Of a stretch of 64,000 nt of DNA, positions 7,765-18,148 are shown one piece after another. The translations under genes and the position numbers were made by a program. How positions within the stretch are numbered: the first letter of the stretch is position 1; the number at the start of each line of letters is the position of its first letter. The DNA is from an uncultured Clostridium sp. (GTDB lineage: Bacteria > Bacillota > Clostridia > Oscillospirales > Ruminococcaceae): the NCBI GenBank assembly GCA_902490335.1, contig CABUDL010000006.1:1-64000 (forward strand), read 5' to 3'. Under the pieces are notes generated by a model. The model did not search any database, was not told the origin of the DNA, and saw only the letters and a program-made list of their open reading frames with translations.

Positions 7765-10455
7765 TTATGCGTTGTACAAATCCATCAGTTTGGTCTTGGT
7801 CCAGTAGACGCGCAGAGCCTGTTTTGGCTGTGCTTTGCCGACCGGAATCTCGATGGTCACGCCATCCCAGTACAGGGTGATGCCAACCTTGCACTCGTAC
7901 AGAGTCTGCATCACGCTTGCCGGCATATACTCGATGCCTTTCTTAACGGTGATGCGCAGGGTCTTGCCCTCTTCGGTAGCGCGGATTTTAGACTTCACCT
8001 GCATCCAGAAGTTGTACTCTTCCATTGCCTTCTTGTCTGCCGGGTCCGGTTTTTCGCGCTCTTCCATCTGCTGAACGGTCGAGCTGCTGCCGGTGCTGCC
8101 GGAGTTGCTGTTTGGTTTTTCCGGTGCGGTCGGGCTTGGTGGAACAACTGTTGTGGTGTTATCCGTCAGATTGGTAATGGTGCCTCCATAAACCTTTGCC
8201 GCTTCTTTTGCAGCATCCAGGGTCGGGTAGTAGCTGTAGGTGCCGTCATTGCTCTTCAGCTCAAAGTTGTAGCCCGGAGCAAGGTAGTCTTTATTGACCT
8301 GTGCAGTGAATCTGCCGCCGGAAATTTCGATAGCATCCTTAGCTGCATTTTCGCTTCCAGAAGAAGCCTCAATCTTGCCGAGAGTGCCGTTGCCTTTGAT
8401 GGTCAGCTTATGAGTGCTAGCATCTGCTGCATCATAGACAATTTTTCCGTTGATGGTTCCGGTATAGCTTTCATCAAATGTAACGGTTGCACTTGGGTAG
8501 GTGCTAAATTTACAAACATCAAACGCAATATTATTGTCGCTGCTTGTAATGATGCTGGTGTTGCCTTTGAAAGTAATGTTGCCATTGTTGAAGCTCAGTG
8601 CATAGTCTTCTCCGCCAACCTGATTAGCTGCATAAATCTGCATGTTTTCCAGAGTCAGGTCAGCATAGTTCTGGATGACACGTCCAATGGTCCTGTTCCC
8701 TGGAGCAATCCTAATGGTACCATTTTTAAAGGTGATGGTAGAATCTTTCAGCAGCTGGAAACCATTGCTTTCCGTTCCAGGAGAACCTGCTCCCGGGTCT
8801 TTCAGGGTGTAGGTTTTTCCGTTGAAATCGAGGGTAAATTTCTTTCCACTTGGCACAGAAACACCCGCTGCATTATCAACATTGGACAGCAGTTTGATGG
8901 TGCCGCCATCCTTAACATGCTCAAGTGCTTCTTTGAGAGTTTTATATTTATTGCCCTCGGTTTCAAATGGATGTGTTTCGGTCTGACCGTCGCCTACAGT
9001 GCTGTCGGTAGAAACGTCTACTTTACCTTCACCGGTCACTTCACCGGTCACTTTAGAGCCATCTGTGATGTTGACAGTTACTTCCGCAGCTGTTGCGATG
9101 TTGCCGTTAATGGTCGTATTGGAGATGGTCACATTCGCCTTTTTGTTCAGATTGAGGTTACCGGTCATGGTCGCGCCGCTGATGCTAACTGTACCGCCTT
9201 CGTTAGCAGATTGAGAAATCATCACAACACTCTTACCTTCTCCTGCGGTAAAAGTACCGCCGGTGATGGTCAGTTTTCCTTGGTCCATACTCTCGTCTAA
9301 TTTGCCGTTTGCAAAAACGTCAGCTTCGGATTCAAAGGTACCACCCGATACGGTAGCCTGATTCCAGTTCATAACGGTTGCCTGTGTTGTATTGCTGAAA
9401 TTACCGCCGGAGATTTCCAGTACTCCCCAGTCGTCGTTTTTAATGGTGTTCAAACCGCCGCTAAAGTTACCGCCGGTGATGGTCAGTTTGGCTTCTTCGT
9501 TCTTTGTGTTCTGACTACCATTATACCAGCCGTTTGCAACCAAGCTGGAGAAGTTTCCGCTGGAAGATACGCTTACTCCGCTATTGATGGTCATAGTACC
9601 CAGATTCTGGAGATTATAGAAGGAATTTGTCTTGCTATCCTCTTTGCTTCTTACGTAGCTGCCGCCGTCTAAAACCACTGTGCCGCCCTGCTGGTTGAGT
9701 ACTGCCGGTTTTGCATGGCTAACGTTATCTACTGTACCGTTTCCGCCAACAGTCAGGCTACCACCATCTGCAACTGTAATGGTAGGTTCGTTTTCTTCAT
9801 TGGTCAGGGTCTTTCCATTGAGGTCCAGATGAACCTCTTTTTTAATTTCAATGCTTGCTGTAATATCTGCATTCAGCTTAATCCAGCCGCCTGCCTCAAC
9901 AGCTGCTTTCAGTTCTTCTTCACTGGTTACAACTGTTGGCTTTTCCTGTGTTCCTGGTTCTGCCGCTTCAGCTGTATCCAGTGCCTCTACCACTTCGCTT
10001 ACCGGAGCATCCACAGGGGTGTTGGACGGACGGTTTTCAAAGAAGAATTCCAAATCCAGCAGGTTGTTCAGCTTACCTTCCTCTACCAGCAGCTTTTCCT
10101 CTTCGGTCAGCGCGTCGTAGGCTGCTCTGGCTGCCTGCACCTGTGCCAGCAGAGCGTCTGCGTCGGTGTCCTCGGTCAGGCTGTCAAACAGCGGCAGATT
10201 GTTCAGCGCGCCGGCTGCTGCCAAAAGCGCCTCGGACTGCTCTTTGTTTTCTTCCTCTGTGCCGGTGCCGGTTTCGGTGTTGCCGTCTTCAGCCTCTTTG
10301 TCTTCTTCGCCGCCGACGTTTTCACCGCCGTTTTCGCCTTCAACAACGGTAACATTCTGCGGATTGCTTTCCCCTTCCGCAAATGCCATGAAGCTTCCGC
10401 TTGCAATCATTGCCACACACAGCATGATGGACAGCGTTTTCTTTAATCCGTTCAT
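7765..10455 (-). CDS. Large secreted parallel beta-helix-like surface protein
   Basis: 896 residues. ATG at 10455 is chosen because GGAGGA lies 8 nt upstream; the in-frame start at 10497 has no such site. A signal peptide ends near ASGSFMAFA. Residues ~30-180 are acidic and low-complexity. From ~180 to ~720 the protein consists of repeating short strands of the type GGSYV, GGNFSG, GGTFES, GATMTGNL and NTTINGNI, as in right-handed beta-helix adhesins and pectate-lyase-like folds. A Ser/Asn/Thr-rich linker (~770) and a ~100-residue basic C-terminal domain follow. No LPXTG-type anchor is visible, so the mode of attachment is unknown. No catalytic residues are recognised. Adhesion is a plausible role, by inference. 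Confidence 0.75.
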   Translation of the reverse strand: MNGLKKTLSIMLCVAMIASGSFMAFAEGESNPQNVTVVEGENGGENVGGEEDKEAEDGNTETGTGTEEENKEQSEALLAAAGALNNLPLFDSLTEDTDADALLAQVQAARAAYDALTEEEKLLVEEGKLNNLLDLEFFFENRPSNTPVDAPVSEVVEALDTAEAAEPGTQEKPTVVTSEEELKAAVEAGGWIKLNADITASIEIKKEVHLDLNGKTLTNEENEPTITVADGGSLTVGGNGTVDNVSHAKPAVLNQQGGTVVLDGGSYVRSKEDSKTNSFYNLQNLGTMTINSGVSVSSSGNFSSLVANGWYNGSQNTKNEEAKLTITGGNFSGGLNTIKNDDWGVLEISGGNFSNTTQATVMNWNQATVSGGTFESEADVFANGKLDESMDQGKLTITGGTFTAGEGKSVVMISQSANEGGTVSISGATMTGNLNLNKKANVTISNTTINGNIATAAEVTVNITDGSKVTGEVTGEGKVDVSTDSTVGDGQTETHPFETEGNKYKTLKEALEHVKDGGTIKLLSNVDNAAGVSVPSGKKFTLDFNGKTYTLKDPGAGSPGTESNGFQLLKDSTITFKNGTIRIAPGNRTIGRVIQNYADLTLENMQIYAANQVGGEDYALSFNNGNITFKGNTSIITSSDNNIAFDVCKFSTYPSATVTFDESYTGTINGKIVYDAADASTHKLTIKGNGTLGKIEASSGSENAAKDAIEISGGRFTAQVNKDYLAPGYNFELKSNDGTYSYYPTLDAAKEAAKVYGGTITNLTDNTTTVVPPSPTAPEKPNSNSGSTGSSSTVQQMEEREKPDPADKKAMEEYNFWMQVKSKIRATEEGKTLRITVKKGIEYMPASVMQTLYECKVGITLYWDGVTIEIPVGKAQPKQALRVYWTKTKLMDLYNA

Positions 10456-10500
10456 CGTTGGGATTCCTCCTTTTGATTTTACAAAACCCTTCGGCAACCC

Positions 10501-10540
10501 TTCTCCGGTTGTAAACCGGAGAAAAAGCCCGGGCTTTTTC
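10501..10540 (-). promoter_or_regulatory. Double-hairpin leader of the beta-helix protein gene
   Basis: The 5' untranslated leader contains a perfect 20-bp palindrome at 10521-10540 and an adjacent stem CTCCGGTT/AACCGGAG at 10501-10523. They could terminate readthrough from the upstream hydrolase gene or stabilise the leader. The two share two or three bases, so they may compete. Confidence 0.5.
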
Positions 10541-10554
10541 CTGTTTTCTCATTT

Positions 10555-10608
10555 AGTATAGCACCCACTTTTAGCAATTACAATACGTTGTGACAACTTT
10601 TGTGACAA
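10555..10608 (-). promoter_or_regulatory. Promoter of the beta-helix protein with upstream TTGTGACAA direct repeat
   Basis: On the minus strand TTGTAA (10578-10583) and TATACT (10555-10560) are separated by 17 bp. Directly upstream of the -35 lie two copies of TTGTGACAA (plus-strand reading) at 10588-10596 and 10600-10608, a 12-bp period. This is a likely regulator-binding site. Confidence 0.6.
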
Positions 10609-10661
10609 TTCTGTGTAGAATTTTTTATTATAATATATCCTTATTTTCGTCACTTTGTTCA

Positions 10662-11543
10662 CTATACTGGAAAGACGTCCAAATCCTGCCCGTTGACCAC
10701 CTTGCCGTCGTAGCCCGCCTGCCGGATTTCCTCCAGAATTGCCGCGCACCGCACATCCATCTGTGCCTGCAGGTCCTGGGTGTTGTCCTGGATGTTCATG
10801 TGGTAGATGCGGTGGGTGGTGACCAGCAGCTTTGGCTGCGCCTGCGCAGCAATGGCGGCAAGGTCGGTACTGAGGGTGTGGACCTCGCGGTGGTACTTCT
10901 GCCACTTCTCCTGGCGGCAGCGGATGCCCGCGGCATATTCGACCTCGTGCAGCAAAATGTCACAGCCCTTTGCTTTTTCGGCGACCACCGGCAGGGGTGC
11001 GGTGTCCCCGCTGACCACGATGACCCCATCCTGTGTGACAAAACGATAGCCATAACTTTCCAGTGTGCCGTGGCTGACGGCAAACGCCTCCACCTGCACC
11101 CGTTCATCCTGGTAGATGACACCTTCCTGTATCTCCTGCACCTGCACCTGATAGCCCACCTCGTTGGCTCGCTCAAAGCCATGCAGACGAAAGTCGATGT
11201 CCACCGCATACGCCTGCAGCAGGTGGTCGGTCATCCGCTGCAAACCCTTGGGACCAAACACCTTGAGCGGACTGCTGCGCTCCAGCACCCACGGCGTGAA
11301 GATGAGGTCGGCATAGCCCACCGTGTGGTCGGTGTGCAGGTGGGTGCAGAAGGCGGTGGTCAGCAGGTCCGGTCGCAGCGGGTCGATGCCCTTATAGTAT
11401 GCCTTGGATGCCTGCCGCACCACGCCCGGTCCAAAATCCACCAGATAAGCCCGATCGTCCACCACCACGGCGCAGGCAGGTCCGCTGGCGTTCGGGCAGG
11501 CGTTTGGGGTCCCTGTTCCCAGTAAAACCAATTTTGTTGACAT
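10662..11543 (-). CDS. Metallo-beta-lactamase-fold hydrolase (RNase Z-like)
   Basis: 293 residues. The metal-binding motif HxHxDH is present as H68-L-H70-T-D72-H73, and a later SGDT and THR supply further ligands. The fold opens with LVLLGTGTPNACPNASGP, typical of the ElaC/arylsulfatase-like branch. It is a cytoplasmic metal-dependent hydrolase whose substrate is unknown. It lacks clear RNase Z exosite features, so tRNA processing is not claimed. ATG at 11543 is preferred over upstream in-frame starts because AAGGAG lies 10 nt upstream. It follows the MATE gene after a terminator and so is probably a separate unit. Confidence 0.8.
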   Translation of the reverse strand: MSTKLVLLGTGTPNACPNASGPACAVVVDDRAYLVDFGPGVVRQASKAYYKGIDPLRPDLLTTAFCTHLHTDHTVGYADLIFTPWVLERSSPLKVFGPKGLQRMTDHLLQAYAVDIDFRLHGFERANEVGYQVQVQEIQEGVIYQDERVQVEAFAVSHGTLESYGYRFVTQDGVIVVSGDTAPLPVVAEKAKGCDILLHEVEYAAGIRCRQEKWQKYHREVHTLSTDLAAIAAQAQPKLLVTTHRIYHMNIQDNTQDLQAQMDVRCAAILEEIRQAGYDGKVVNGQDLDVFPV

Positions 11544-11581
11544 AACTTTCATTCTCCTTTTTTTCATCTGTCAAAATAAAA

Positions 11582-11612
11582 AGGAGGCTCTGCAAGCTGC
11601 GCAGAACCTCCT
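11582..11612 (-). terminator. Terminator of the first MATE gene
   Basis: An inverted repeat of 11 pairs with one mismatch (11582-11593 with 601-612 of the same kilobase) is followed on the minus strand by TTTTATTTT. Confidence 0.7.
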
Positions 11613-11622
11613 GTCGTTTTTG

Positions 11623-12981
11623 TTATTCGTCGCTGTCCGGGAACTGCTGGCATTTCTTTCTATAATAGAAGATAAACAGCAGCGCTGTCAGCGTCCACGA
11701 GATTGGGTAGCTGTAAAGGATGGTGTCGATGACCGGCTTGAGCGGAACGATGAACCAAACCCACAGCACTCTGAGTACGCACACACCGCCGCAGGTCATC
11801 AGCATCGGCACCAGCACATCGCCGGTACCGCGCAGCGCACCCGAGTAGACCTCGATAAAGACATACACCGCATACGCCGGCGCCATCAGGGTCATCATGT
11901 GCATTCCGATTTCGATGACGGTGGCATCGGTGGTGAACATCTGGTAGACATACTTTCCAAAAATCAAAAAGACTGCGCTGATTGCTACCGAAGCGCCCAT
12001 TGCCATCCCGATACAGATGCGCACACTTTTGCGCATCCGTCCAAACTTGCGCGCGCCGTAGTTTTGTCCCACAAAGGTGGTGATGGAGATACCAAAGGCG
12101 CTGATGACCATCCAGAAGAAGGAGTCAATCTTTCCATAGGCAGTCCACGCCGCCATCGTGTTGGTTCCAAAGGAATTGAGCGAGGTCTGGATGATGATAT
12201 TGGATGCGCTGTACATCACCGACTGCAAGCCTGCCGGCAGACCGATTTTCAGCAGCAGCTCCAGCGCATCGCGGTGAAAGCGAACCTGTTTGAGTTCCAG
12301 CCGGAAAATATCCTTGGAGCGGCACAGTGCCAGCACCACCAGCACCGCACTGACTCCCTGGGCAAACACCGTTGCAATGGCAGCACCCGCTACGCCCATA
12401 TGGAAAAAGACGACCAAGACTACGTCCAGCAGAATATTGATAAAGCAGCAGACAATCAGATAGTACAGCGGACGGCGGGAATCTCCGACCGCACGCAGGA
12501 TGCTGGAACCTACATTATAAATGAAGACAAAGATGATTCCTGCAAAATAGATGCGCAGGTAGGTAGTGGACGGTGCGATGACCTCCTCGGTGGTATTCAT
12601 CCAGCGAAGCATCATCGGGGACAGCCAAATTCCAATTACAGAGATGACCACGCTGCCCACCACCGAAAAGGCAAACGCAGTATGCAGCGCATTTTGCAGT
12701 CCCTGTTTCTCCCTTGCGCCGTAATACTGCGAGATGACCACCGTTGCACCGGAAGAAAGTCCGACAAAAAAGCCGACAATCAGGTTGATAATCTGGCTGG
12801 TGGAGCCGCCCACCGCCGCCAATGCTTCGGTCCCGACAAATCTTCCTACGACAACCGCATCTGCCGTATTGTAAATCTGCTGAAAAAAGGTGCCCAGTAC
12901 AATCGGAAAAAAGAAAATCAGCAGCTGTTTCCAAATCACGCCGCTGATGATCTGATTCTCTTTGTCCTGCATATTTTCCAT
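11623..12981 (-). CDS. MATE-family multidrug/sodium efflux transporter
   Basis: 452 residues, the usual length for the family. It has about 12 hydrophobic segments in two homologous halves (first half QLLIFFFPIVLGTFFQQIYNTADAVVVGRFVG). It is an inner-membrane antiporter likely to export cationic compounds using a sodium or proton gradient; the substrate is unknown. ATG at 12981 has GGAGGAGG seven bases upstream, so the longer reading frame to 13149 is not used. It is paralogous to the gene at 21266. Confidence 0.87.
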   Translation of the reverse strand: MENMQDKENQIISGVIWKQLLIFFFPIVLGTFFQQIYNTADAVVVGRFVGTEALAAVGGSTSQIINLIVGFFVGLSSGATVVISQYYGAREKQGLQNALHTAFAFSVVGSVVISVIGIWLSPMMLRWMNTTEEVIAPSTTYLRIYFAGIIFVFIYNVGSSILRAVGDSRRPLYYLIVCCFINILLDVVLVVFFHMGVAGAAIATVFAQGVSAVLVVLALCRSKDIFRLELKQVRFHRDALELLLKIGLPAGLQSVMYSASNIIIQTSLNSFGTNTMAAWTAYGKIDSFFWMVISAFGISITTFVGQNYGARKFGRMRKSVRICIGMAMGASVAISAVFLIFGKYVYQMFTTDATVIEIGMHMMTLMAPAYAVYVFIEVYSGALRGTGDVLVPMLMTCGGVCVLRVLWVWFIVPLKPVIDTILYSYPISWTLTALLFIFYYRKKCQQFPDSDE

Positions 12982-13091
12982 CTCGATTCCTCCTCCAAAA
13001 AGCTTTTTACAAGACCCCAATCGGTTCTGTCTATAAATATATAGCACAATCTTATCCGCTTGTCGAGAGGAAAAATCAAAATTTTTTTTCA

Positions 13092-13140
13092 ACAAAAAAC
13101 ACAAAGTTCCTTTTCCAAAATTCGGGAAAAGGAACTTTGT
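13092..13140 (-). terminator. Terminator of ftsK/spoIIIE
   Basis: A perfect 16-bp stem (13101-13116 with 13125-13140) is followed on the minus strand by a T-rich tract. Confidence 0.92.
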
Positions 13141-13145
13141 AATTC

Positions 13146-16100
13146 TCAATAATTTCTGCGGTCATCCTCAGCTTTTGCCGCAGCGACCATCTTCATTTCA
13201 ATCCACCGCTCTTTGGTAATCAGCACCTGTCTGGGCTTGCTGCCCTCAAACGGACCGATGATGCCTTTTTCCTCCATCGCATCCATCAGGCGGGCTGCAC
13301 GCGCATAACCCAGCTTCAGCCTTCTTTGCAGCATGGAGGTGGATGCCTGTCCGGTTTCCACCACAATCTCAATCGCGCTGGGCAGCATCTCGTCCTCGTC
13401 TGAGAATCCTCCGCCCTCGTCCTTGCCACCCTTCTTCTTGTTGTCGGAAACGGCATGGCGGTCGATCTCCTGCAAAATCTGCTCGTCATAGGTCATCTTC
13501 TGACCGGACTGCTTGATAAATTCGATGATGCGCTCGACCTCCCCGTCGGTCACAAAGCAGCCCTGAACGCGGGTCGGTTTGGAGGAACCGATGGGAGAAA
13601 AGAGCATATCGCCTCTGCCCAGCAGCTTTTCTGCACCGCTGGAGTCGAGGATGGTGCGCGAGTCAATCTGAGAAGAAACCGCAAAGGCGATGCGGGAAGG
13701 GATGTTCGCCTTGATGACACCGGTGATGACGTCCACCGACGGTCGCTGGGTGGCAATGACCAGGTGCATCCCCGCCGCACGCGCCATCTGTGCCAGGCGG
13801 CAGATGGAATCCTCCACCTCGCCCGGCGCTGCCATCATCAAATCGGCAAGCTCGTCGATGATGATGACAATCTGCGGCATCGGTTTGAGCCCGTTCTTCT
13901 CTGCCGCACGGTTAAAGCCGGTCATATCCCGCACGCTGTAATCTTTAAACAGCTGATAGCGGTTGAGCATCTCGTTGACCGCCCACGACAGTGCGCCTGC
14001 CGCCTTTTTCGGGTCGGTGACCACCGGGATGAGCAGATGCGGGATGCCGTTGTAGATGCCAAGTTCCACCATCTTCGGGTCGATGAGCAGCAGCTTTACC
14101 TCCTGCGGCGTGGAGTGGTAGAGCATACTGACAATCAGCGAGTTGATGCAGACCGATTTACCCGAGCCGGTCGAGCCTGCAATCAGGGTGTGCGGCATCT
14201 TGGCAAGGTCCGCTACGGTGACCTTGCCGGCAATATCTCTGCCCAGTGCCACTGCCAGCGGACTTTTTGCCTGCTGAAATTCCGGCGAGTCGATAATCTC
14301 CCGGATGGAAACGGTGCTGACCACCTTGTTCGGCACCTCGATGCCCACCGCAGGCTTGTTCGGGATGGGCGCTTCGATGCGGACGCCCGAGGCGGCAAGG
14401 TTGAGGGCGATGTCATCGGCAAGGTTGGTAATCTTGCTGATCTTCACCCCTGCCGACGGCTGCAATTCATAGCGGGTGACCGCCGGTCCGCGTGCGATGT
14501 CGATGATGCGGGTCTGCACGCCGAAGCTTTGCAGGGTGGACACCAGTTTTTCGGCGTTGGTGCGCAGTTCCTCCTGCAGGTTGCTCTCGTTGGGCTTTTC
14601 GATTTCATTCAAAATCTCAATCGGCGGTTTGATGTACTCCGGCTCTTCCTCTTCCGGCTGCGGCGCATCGACCGAATGGGAAGCACCCTGCAAATCCATT
14701 CCCTCTGCCGCTATCCGGTCGGCAGACACCTGGATAATCTCGTGCGTCTGCTCCCTGCGGCTGCCAGTCGGCGGCTCCGGCTCCAGATGGATGTTGTCCG
14801 GGTGAAACTGTACCGGCTCTTCTTCCTGCGGCTCTTCCTGCGGCTGGAAGAATACCGGCTCTTCCTCTTCGACAATAGGCATTCCCTGCGGTGCAGCCGG
14901 CTGGAAAATCTCGTCCGTCTCTGATTTCTCTGCATCCTCCTGCACCTGCTGTCCAAAGTGGAAGTTTTGCATCGAGATAAATCCATCTGCGATGTCCTCT
15001 TCCTCCAAAAGCGGCTCTGTCTGCTCCCAGGAAAGTCCGGTCTGACAAGGGTCTCCCATCCTTTCTTCATGCAGGTGAGACGGGTGATCCAAATCGGCAG
15101 AATCCACCACCGGTCGCACCCCTGTGTTTGGCATATTGGATTTTAGGGTATGCAGCACCGCCTGGTCCTCCCGCGCATAACCGCTGCCGGCAGCCGGTGC
15201 GACCCGATTGATCAGGTCGTCCAGATAGGGGGAGGAAAGCTGCGATTCCTGCTCGTCCATCGGCTCCTCCGGCGGGTTCCAGAAGCTGTCGCTCTCCACC
15301 GACTGCTCCAGCTCCCGACGCTCGGCAGCAATCTGCTCGGCACGCTGCTGTTCCTGCCGCTTTTGCTCGGCGCGTTCCAGCTCCAGCTTTTCCCGCATGG
15401 CTGCCCTGCCTTTTTCGGTATCCTCCTGCGCCTGCCGCAGCCGCTCCAGTTCCTCCTCTTTTTTGCGCTTGGCATTAAAAAAGCTGTCGGTTTGCAGCCC
15501 GTCCTCCTGCTCGGCGCGTTTGCCCGAGCCTAACGGGATATTGATGTTAAAGCGAGGCTTGGTCGGCGCCTGCCCTTCCTCCATCATCTGCTCCTGGCGA
15601 AGCTGCCGCTGCTGATTGCGGATCTCCGAATGAGCGACATAGACCTCCTCCATCTTCTGCATCGGTTTTTTTGCCGACTGATACAGCCCGATCAGTGTCC
15701 CGCCGGTCAGCACCATCAGCACCACAAAAATCAGCAGGACCATCGTCACCTTGGCTCCGGTGGGACCAAACCAGTAGAGCAGCGGCAGACCGAACAGTCC
15801 CGAAACCGCTCCTCCTCCGTGTCCGTCCACGCCGTTTTGAAAGAGCGAGAGGAACTTTTCAATCAGATTGCCGTTGGGGATGCCCGAGCCAAACACCTGG
15901 GTCGCTCCGCTGAGCAGGCAAATCAGCAGCATCGACTGCCATACCTTGTGCCCGACCAGACCGATGGGCTTGTCCAGCGCGGTCATGATGGAAACATAGA
16001 ACAGCAGGGGAGCAATCAGATAGGCGCTCCATCCAAACATCCCCAGAAAGAAGTTGTGAATCCAGTTCCAGACGTTCTGTCCCTCCACCAGCGTGGTCGC

Positions 16101-16238
16101 CATGATAAAGACCGCCACTGCAAAGACGACGATCGCCCAAAACTGCTGCCTGGAATGCAGCTCGCGTTTTTTGCGCTCCCGTTCGGTCGCAGCCGCGCTC
16201 TTGCTTTTGGTGCGCGAGGATGTTTTTTTGGTTGCCAT
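13146..16238 (-). CDS. ftsK: DNA translocase FtsK/SpoIIIE
   Basis: 1030 residues. A basic N terminus is followed by four membrane segments (~30-200), then a long acidic/Gln-rich linker (~210-510). The motor domain has Walker [10 protein letters not shown] (~684-692), Walker [11 protein letters not shown] and [12 protein letters not shown]. The C-terminal winged-helix gamma domain (~965-1030) recognises orientation sequences. The protein pumps DNA through the division or sporulation septum. It is last in the tepA-ylzJ-ftsK cluster, the same neighbours as spoIIIE of Bacillus subtilis. The linker is longer than in B. subtilis SpoIIIE (787 residues in total). Whether it acts in vegetative division, sporulation or both cannot be told from sequence. 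Confidence 0.95.
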   Translation of the reverse strand: MATKKTSSRTKSKSAAATERERKKRELHSRQQFWAIVVFAVAVFIMATTLVEGQNVWNWIHNFFLGMFGWSAYLIAPLLFYVSIMTALDKPIGLVGHKVWQSMLLICLLSGATQVFGSGIPNGNLIEKFLSLFQNGVDGHGGGAVSGLFGLPLLYWFGPTGAKVTMVLLIFVVLMVLTGGTLIGLYQSAKKPMQKMEEVYVAHSEIRNQQRQLRQEQMMEEGQAPTKPRFNINIPLGSGKRAEQEDGLQTDSFFNAKRKKEEELERLRQAQEDTEKGRAAMREKLELERAEQKRQEQQRAEQIAAERRELEQSVESDSFWNPPEEPMDEQESQLSSPYLDDLINRVAPAAGSGYAREDQAVLHTLKSNMPNTGVRPVVDSADLDHPSHLHEERMGDPCQTGLSWEQTEPLLEEEDIADGFISMQNFHFGQQVQEDAEKSETDEIFQPAAPQGMPIVEEEEPVFFQPQEEPQEEEPVQFHPDNIHLEPEPPTGSRREQTHEIIQVSADRIAAEGMDLQGASHSVDAPQPEEEEPEYIKPPIEILNEIEKPNESNLQEELRTNAEKLVSTLQSFGVQTRIIDIARGPAVTRYELQPSAGVKISKITNLADDIALNLAASGVRIEAPIPNKPAVGIEVPNKVVSTVSIREIIDSPEFQQAKSPLAVALGRDIAGKVTVADLAKMPHTLIAGSTGSGKSVCINSLIVSMLYHSTPQEVKLLLIDPKMVELGIYNGIPHLLIPVVTDPKKAAGALSWAVNEMLNRYQLFKDYSVRDMTGFNRAAEKNGLKPMPQIVIIIDELADLMMAAPGEVEDSICRLAQMARAAGMHLVIATQRPSVDVITGVIKANIPSRIAFAVSSQIDSRTILDSSGAEKLLGRGDMLFSPIGSSKPTRVQGCFVTDGEVERIIEFIKQSGQKMTYDEQILQEIDRHAVSDNKKKGGKDEGGGFSDEDEMLPSAIEIVVETGQASTSMLQRRLKLGYARAARLMDAMEEKGIIGPFEGSKPRQVLITKERWIEMKMVAAAKAEDDRRNY

Positions 16239-16291
16239 AATCTGCCAAGCCTCCCTGTTGTCCTGTTTGTAAGATATTTATAAAGGATAAT

Positions 16292-16525
16292 TTAAAAAGT
16301 TTGGTTCTTCTGCGGCAGCTTCACCGTTTTTCCCGGGGAAAGTTCCTGACGCAGAAAGTCGTGCGGGTCGGTGGAAAGGATGCGCTCCACCAAAAGCTGT
16401 CCGTTTTGTACCCTGCCTTGCAGCGCTGCCGTTTCCGAAAGCAAAACGGTGGTCGGCTGCTGTGCCGGCTGCTCTGCCATCATCTGCTGCATCGCCCAAA
16501 CCGGTGTCACCGAATGAAGGATCAT
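16292..16525 (-). CDS. ylzJ: YlzJ-like small protein
   Basis: 77 residues. The N terminus [12 protein letters not shown] and the overall size match YlzJ, a protein of unknown function found between tepA and spoIIIE in Bacillus and Clostridia. Its start overlaps the tepA stop by four bases (ATGA), so translation is probably coupled. Position is the strongest evidence. Confidence 0.8.
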   Translation of the reverse strand: MILHSVTPVWAMQQMMAEQPAQQPTTVLLSETAALQGRVQNGQLLVERILSTDPHDFLRQELSPGKTVKLPQKNQTF

Positions 16526-17310
16526 CGTCTGCTCCCTCCTTTTTTAGGTCGGACCGCAGATTTTGCTCCCTTTTCTTTTTTCTCAATCATTCGGTACAGG
16601 CAGGAGATGGCTTCGCTTAATCCCCCTAAATGGTCGATCAGTCCCACCTGCACCGCCTTTTCTCCGTCCAAAACGGTGCCGACATCCATCACCAGTTCTC
16701 CGGTGTTCATCATCAGCCGGCGAAAATCCTTCGAGGAGACGCCGGAGTTGTCGGTGACAAAGCGCACGATGCGCTCCTGCATCCGGTCAAAGTAGGAAAG
16801 GGTCTGCGGAACGCCCAGCACCAGACCGTTCATCCGCACCGGATGCACCGTCATGGTGGCGGAAGGCGCGATGAAGGACTGCTTTGCGCTGCACGCCAGC
16901 GGCACACCGATGGAATGTCCGCCGCCCAGCACCAGCGACACCGTCGGCTTTTTCATGCCGGAAATCAGCTCGGCAATGGCAAGTCCCGCCTCGACATCTC
17001 CGCCGACGGTGTTGAGAATAATCATCAGTCCTTCGATGGAAGGGTCCTGTTCGATGGCGACCAGCTGCGGAATAACGTGCTCATACTTGGTGGTCTTGTT
17101 CTGCGGCGGCAGGATATAGTGACCCTCGATCTGACCGACGATGGTTAGACAGTGGATGACGTGCTTGGCTGCGGTCATGGTGACCGAGCCGGACTGGATG
17201 ATCTGGCTGGTCTGCTCCTCCAAATCCTCCGTCTGCTCCTGCGGCTGGTCGACCGGCAGCTCTTCGCCGATTGGCTCCCGGTGATTGTTTTTCTTTTTAC
17301 TGTGGCTCAT
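16522..17310 (-). CDS. tepA: ClpP-class serine protease TepA
   Basis: 262 residues. An acidic/Gln-rich N-terminal tail (~1-45) precedes a ClpP/crotonase fold. The nucleophile motif [10 protein letters not shown] and the histidine motif [11 protein letters not shown] are both present. In B. subtilis TepA is a cytoplasmic ClpP-like enzyme reported to aid protein export and early sporulation. ATG at 17310 has GGAGGT six bases upstream; the GTG at 17316 is directly adjacent to that site and so less likely. It heads an operon with ylzJ and ftsK. Confidence 0.88.
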   Translation of the reverse strand: MSHSKKKNNHREPIGEELPVDQPQEQTEDLEEQTSQIIQSGSVTMTAAKHVIHCLTIVGQIEGHYILPPQNKTTKYEHVIPQLVAIEQDPSIEGLMIILNTVGGDVEAGLAIAELISGMKKPTVSLVLGGGHSIGVPLACSAKQSFIAPSATMTVHPVRMNGLVLGVPQTLSYFDRMQERIVRFVTDNSGVSSKDFRRLMMNTGELVMDVGTVLDGEKAVQVGLIDHLGGLSEAISCLYRMIEKKEKGAKSAVRPKKGGSRR

Positions 17311-17470
17311 GCGCACACCTCCATAGATTCGATTTCCTTCTCTAGTGTGCGCTGCTGTCGACCGGCTTATCCGTCCGGTTTTTCAGGATGCTCTCTTTAT
17401 TATAAACGGATTTTTCAAACGAATCAACCAAAGCCACTCGGATATTGTCGTCATTGTGTAAAAGAAAATC

Positions 17471-17514
17471 AAAAAGGTTTTGTCTGTCACAACCGATCCA
17501 GACAAAACCTTTTT
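17471..17514 (-). terminator. Terminator of the GNAT gene
   Basis: A perfect 16-bp stem (17471-17486 with 17499-17514) lies just past the stop codon at 17522. Confidence 0.88.
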
Positions 17515-17521
17515 CGTCAGC

Positions 17522-18067
17522 TTATAAAACCTTGACCATCATCAGTTCTTTTAAGGAGCTTCCATCCTCCAGACGGATGGCGTTAGGCTTTTCGCCTGCG
17601 CACACAAAACCCATTTTATGATAGAGTCCCATCGCCCGCCGGTTCCCTTCGATGACCTCCAGCTCCAGCTGTTCGAGCTTCTCCTGCCTTGCTTTTTCAA
17701 TCATCTCTTCAAACATCGCCGTTCCGATGCCCAGTCCCCAGTAATCCTTCAGCAGGGCGATGGCAACCTGACCGCGATGTCGGGTCTTGCGCCAGCGGTT
17801 CAAATCAAGCTGACAGTTTCCCGCCAGCTTTCCCTCCACCTCGCAGACAATCATCAGCACATCGGGGGAAGCAAGCTGCCTTTCCAGATAAGCCGCCTCC
17901 TGCTCTGCTGTGACTGCAAATTCGTCCGGGTACCGCATCAGATAAGGCGTCTGCTCATAGCAGGCTTTCAGATAGGCAATCATCGGTACGGCGTCCTCTT
18001 TGCAAACGGCGCGCAGTAGCGCTGTTCTGCCGTCTTTTAAGATGATGGTTTTGTTTTGATATTCCAC
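17522..18067 (-). CDS. GNAT-family N-acetyltransferase
   Basis: 181 residues. The acetyl-CoA-binding motif region is visible as LLKDYWGLGIGTAMFEEMIEKAR (~110-132), followed by NRRAMGLYHKMGFVCAGEK, the standard motif B. It is cytoplasmic. The acceptor is unknown; an amine, peptide or protein N terminus are all possible. The start is GTG with GGGAGG 10 nt upstream. It has its own terminator and appears monocistronic. Confidence 0.85.
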   Translation of the reverse strand: MEYQNKTIILKDGRTALLRAVCKEDAVPMIAYLKACYEQTPYLMRYPDEFAVTAEQEAAYLERQLASPDVLMIVCEVEGKLAGNCQLDLNRWRKTRHRGQVAIALLKDYWGLGIGTAMFEEMIEKARQEKLEQLELEVIEGNRRAMGLYHKMGFVCAGEKPNAIRLEDGSSLKELMMVKVL

Positions 18068-18096
18068 AGTTGCTTATCCTCCCTTGTGCTGTGATA

Positions 18097-18124
18097 GAAA
18101 AGAGCAGGGAAAATTTCCCCGCTC
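18097..18124 (-). terminator. Terminator of fba
   Basis: Inverted repeat GAGC-GGGAAA/TTTCCC-GCTC with one mismatch, followed on the minus strand by TTTTCTAT. Confidence 0.75.
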
Positions 18125-18148
18125 TTACTCTTAGATACTATTTACCGC

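Noticed and set aside
16330..16350. TTTTTCCCGGGGAAAG as a further Noc site
   Set aside because: Only about 11 of 14 positions match and the symmetry is broken, so it is not called.
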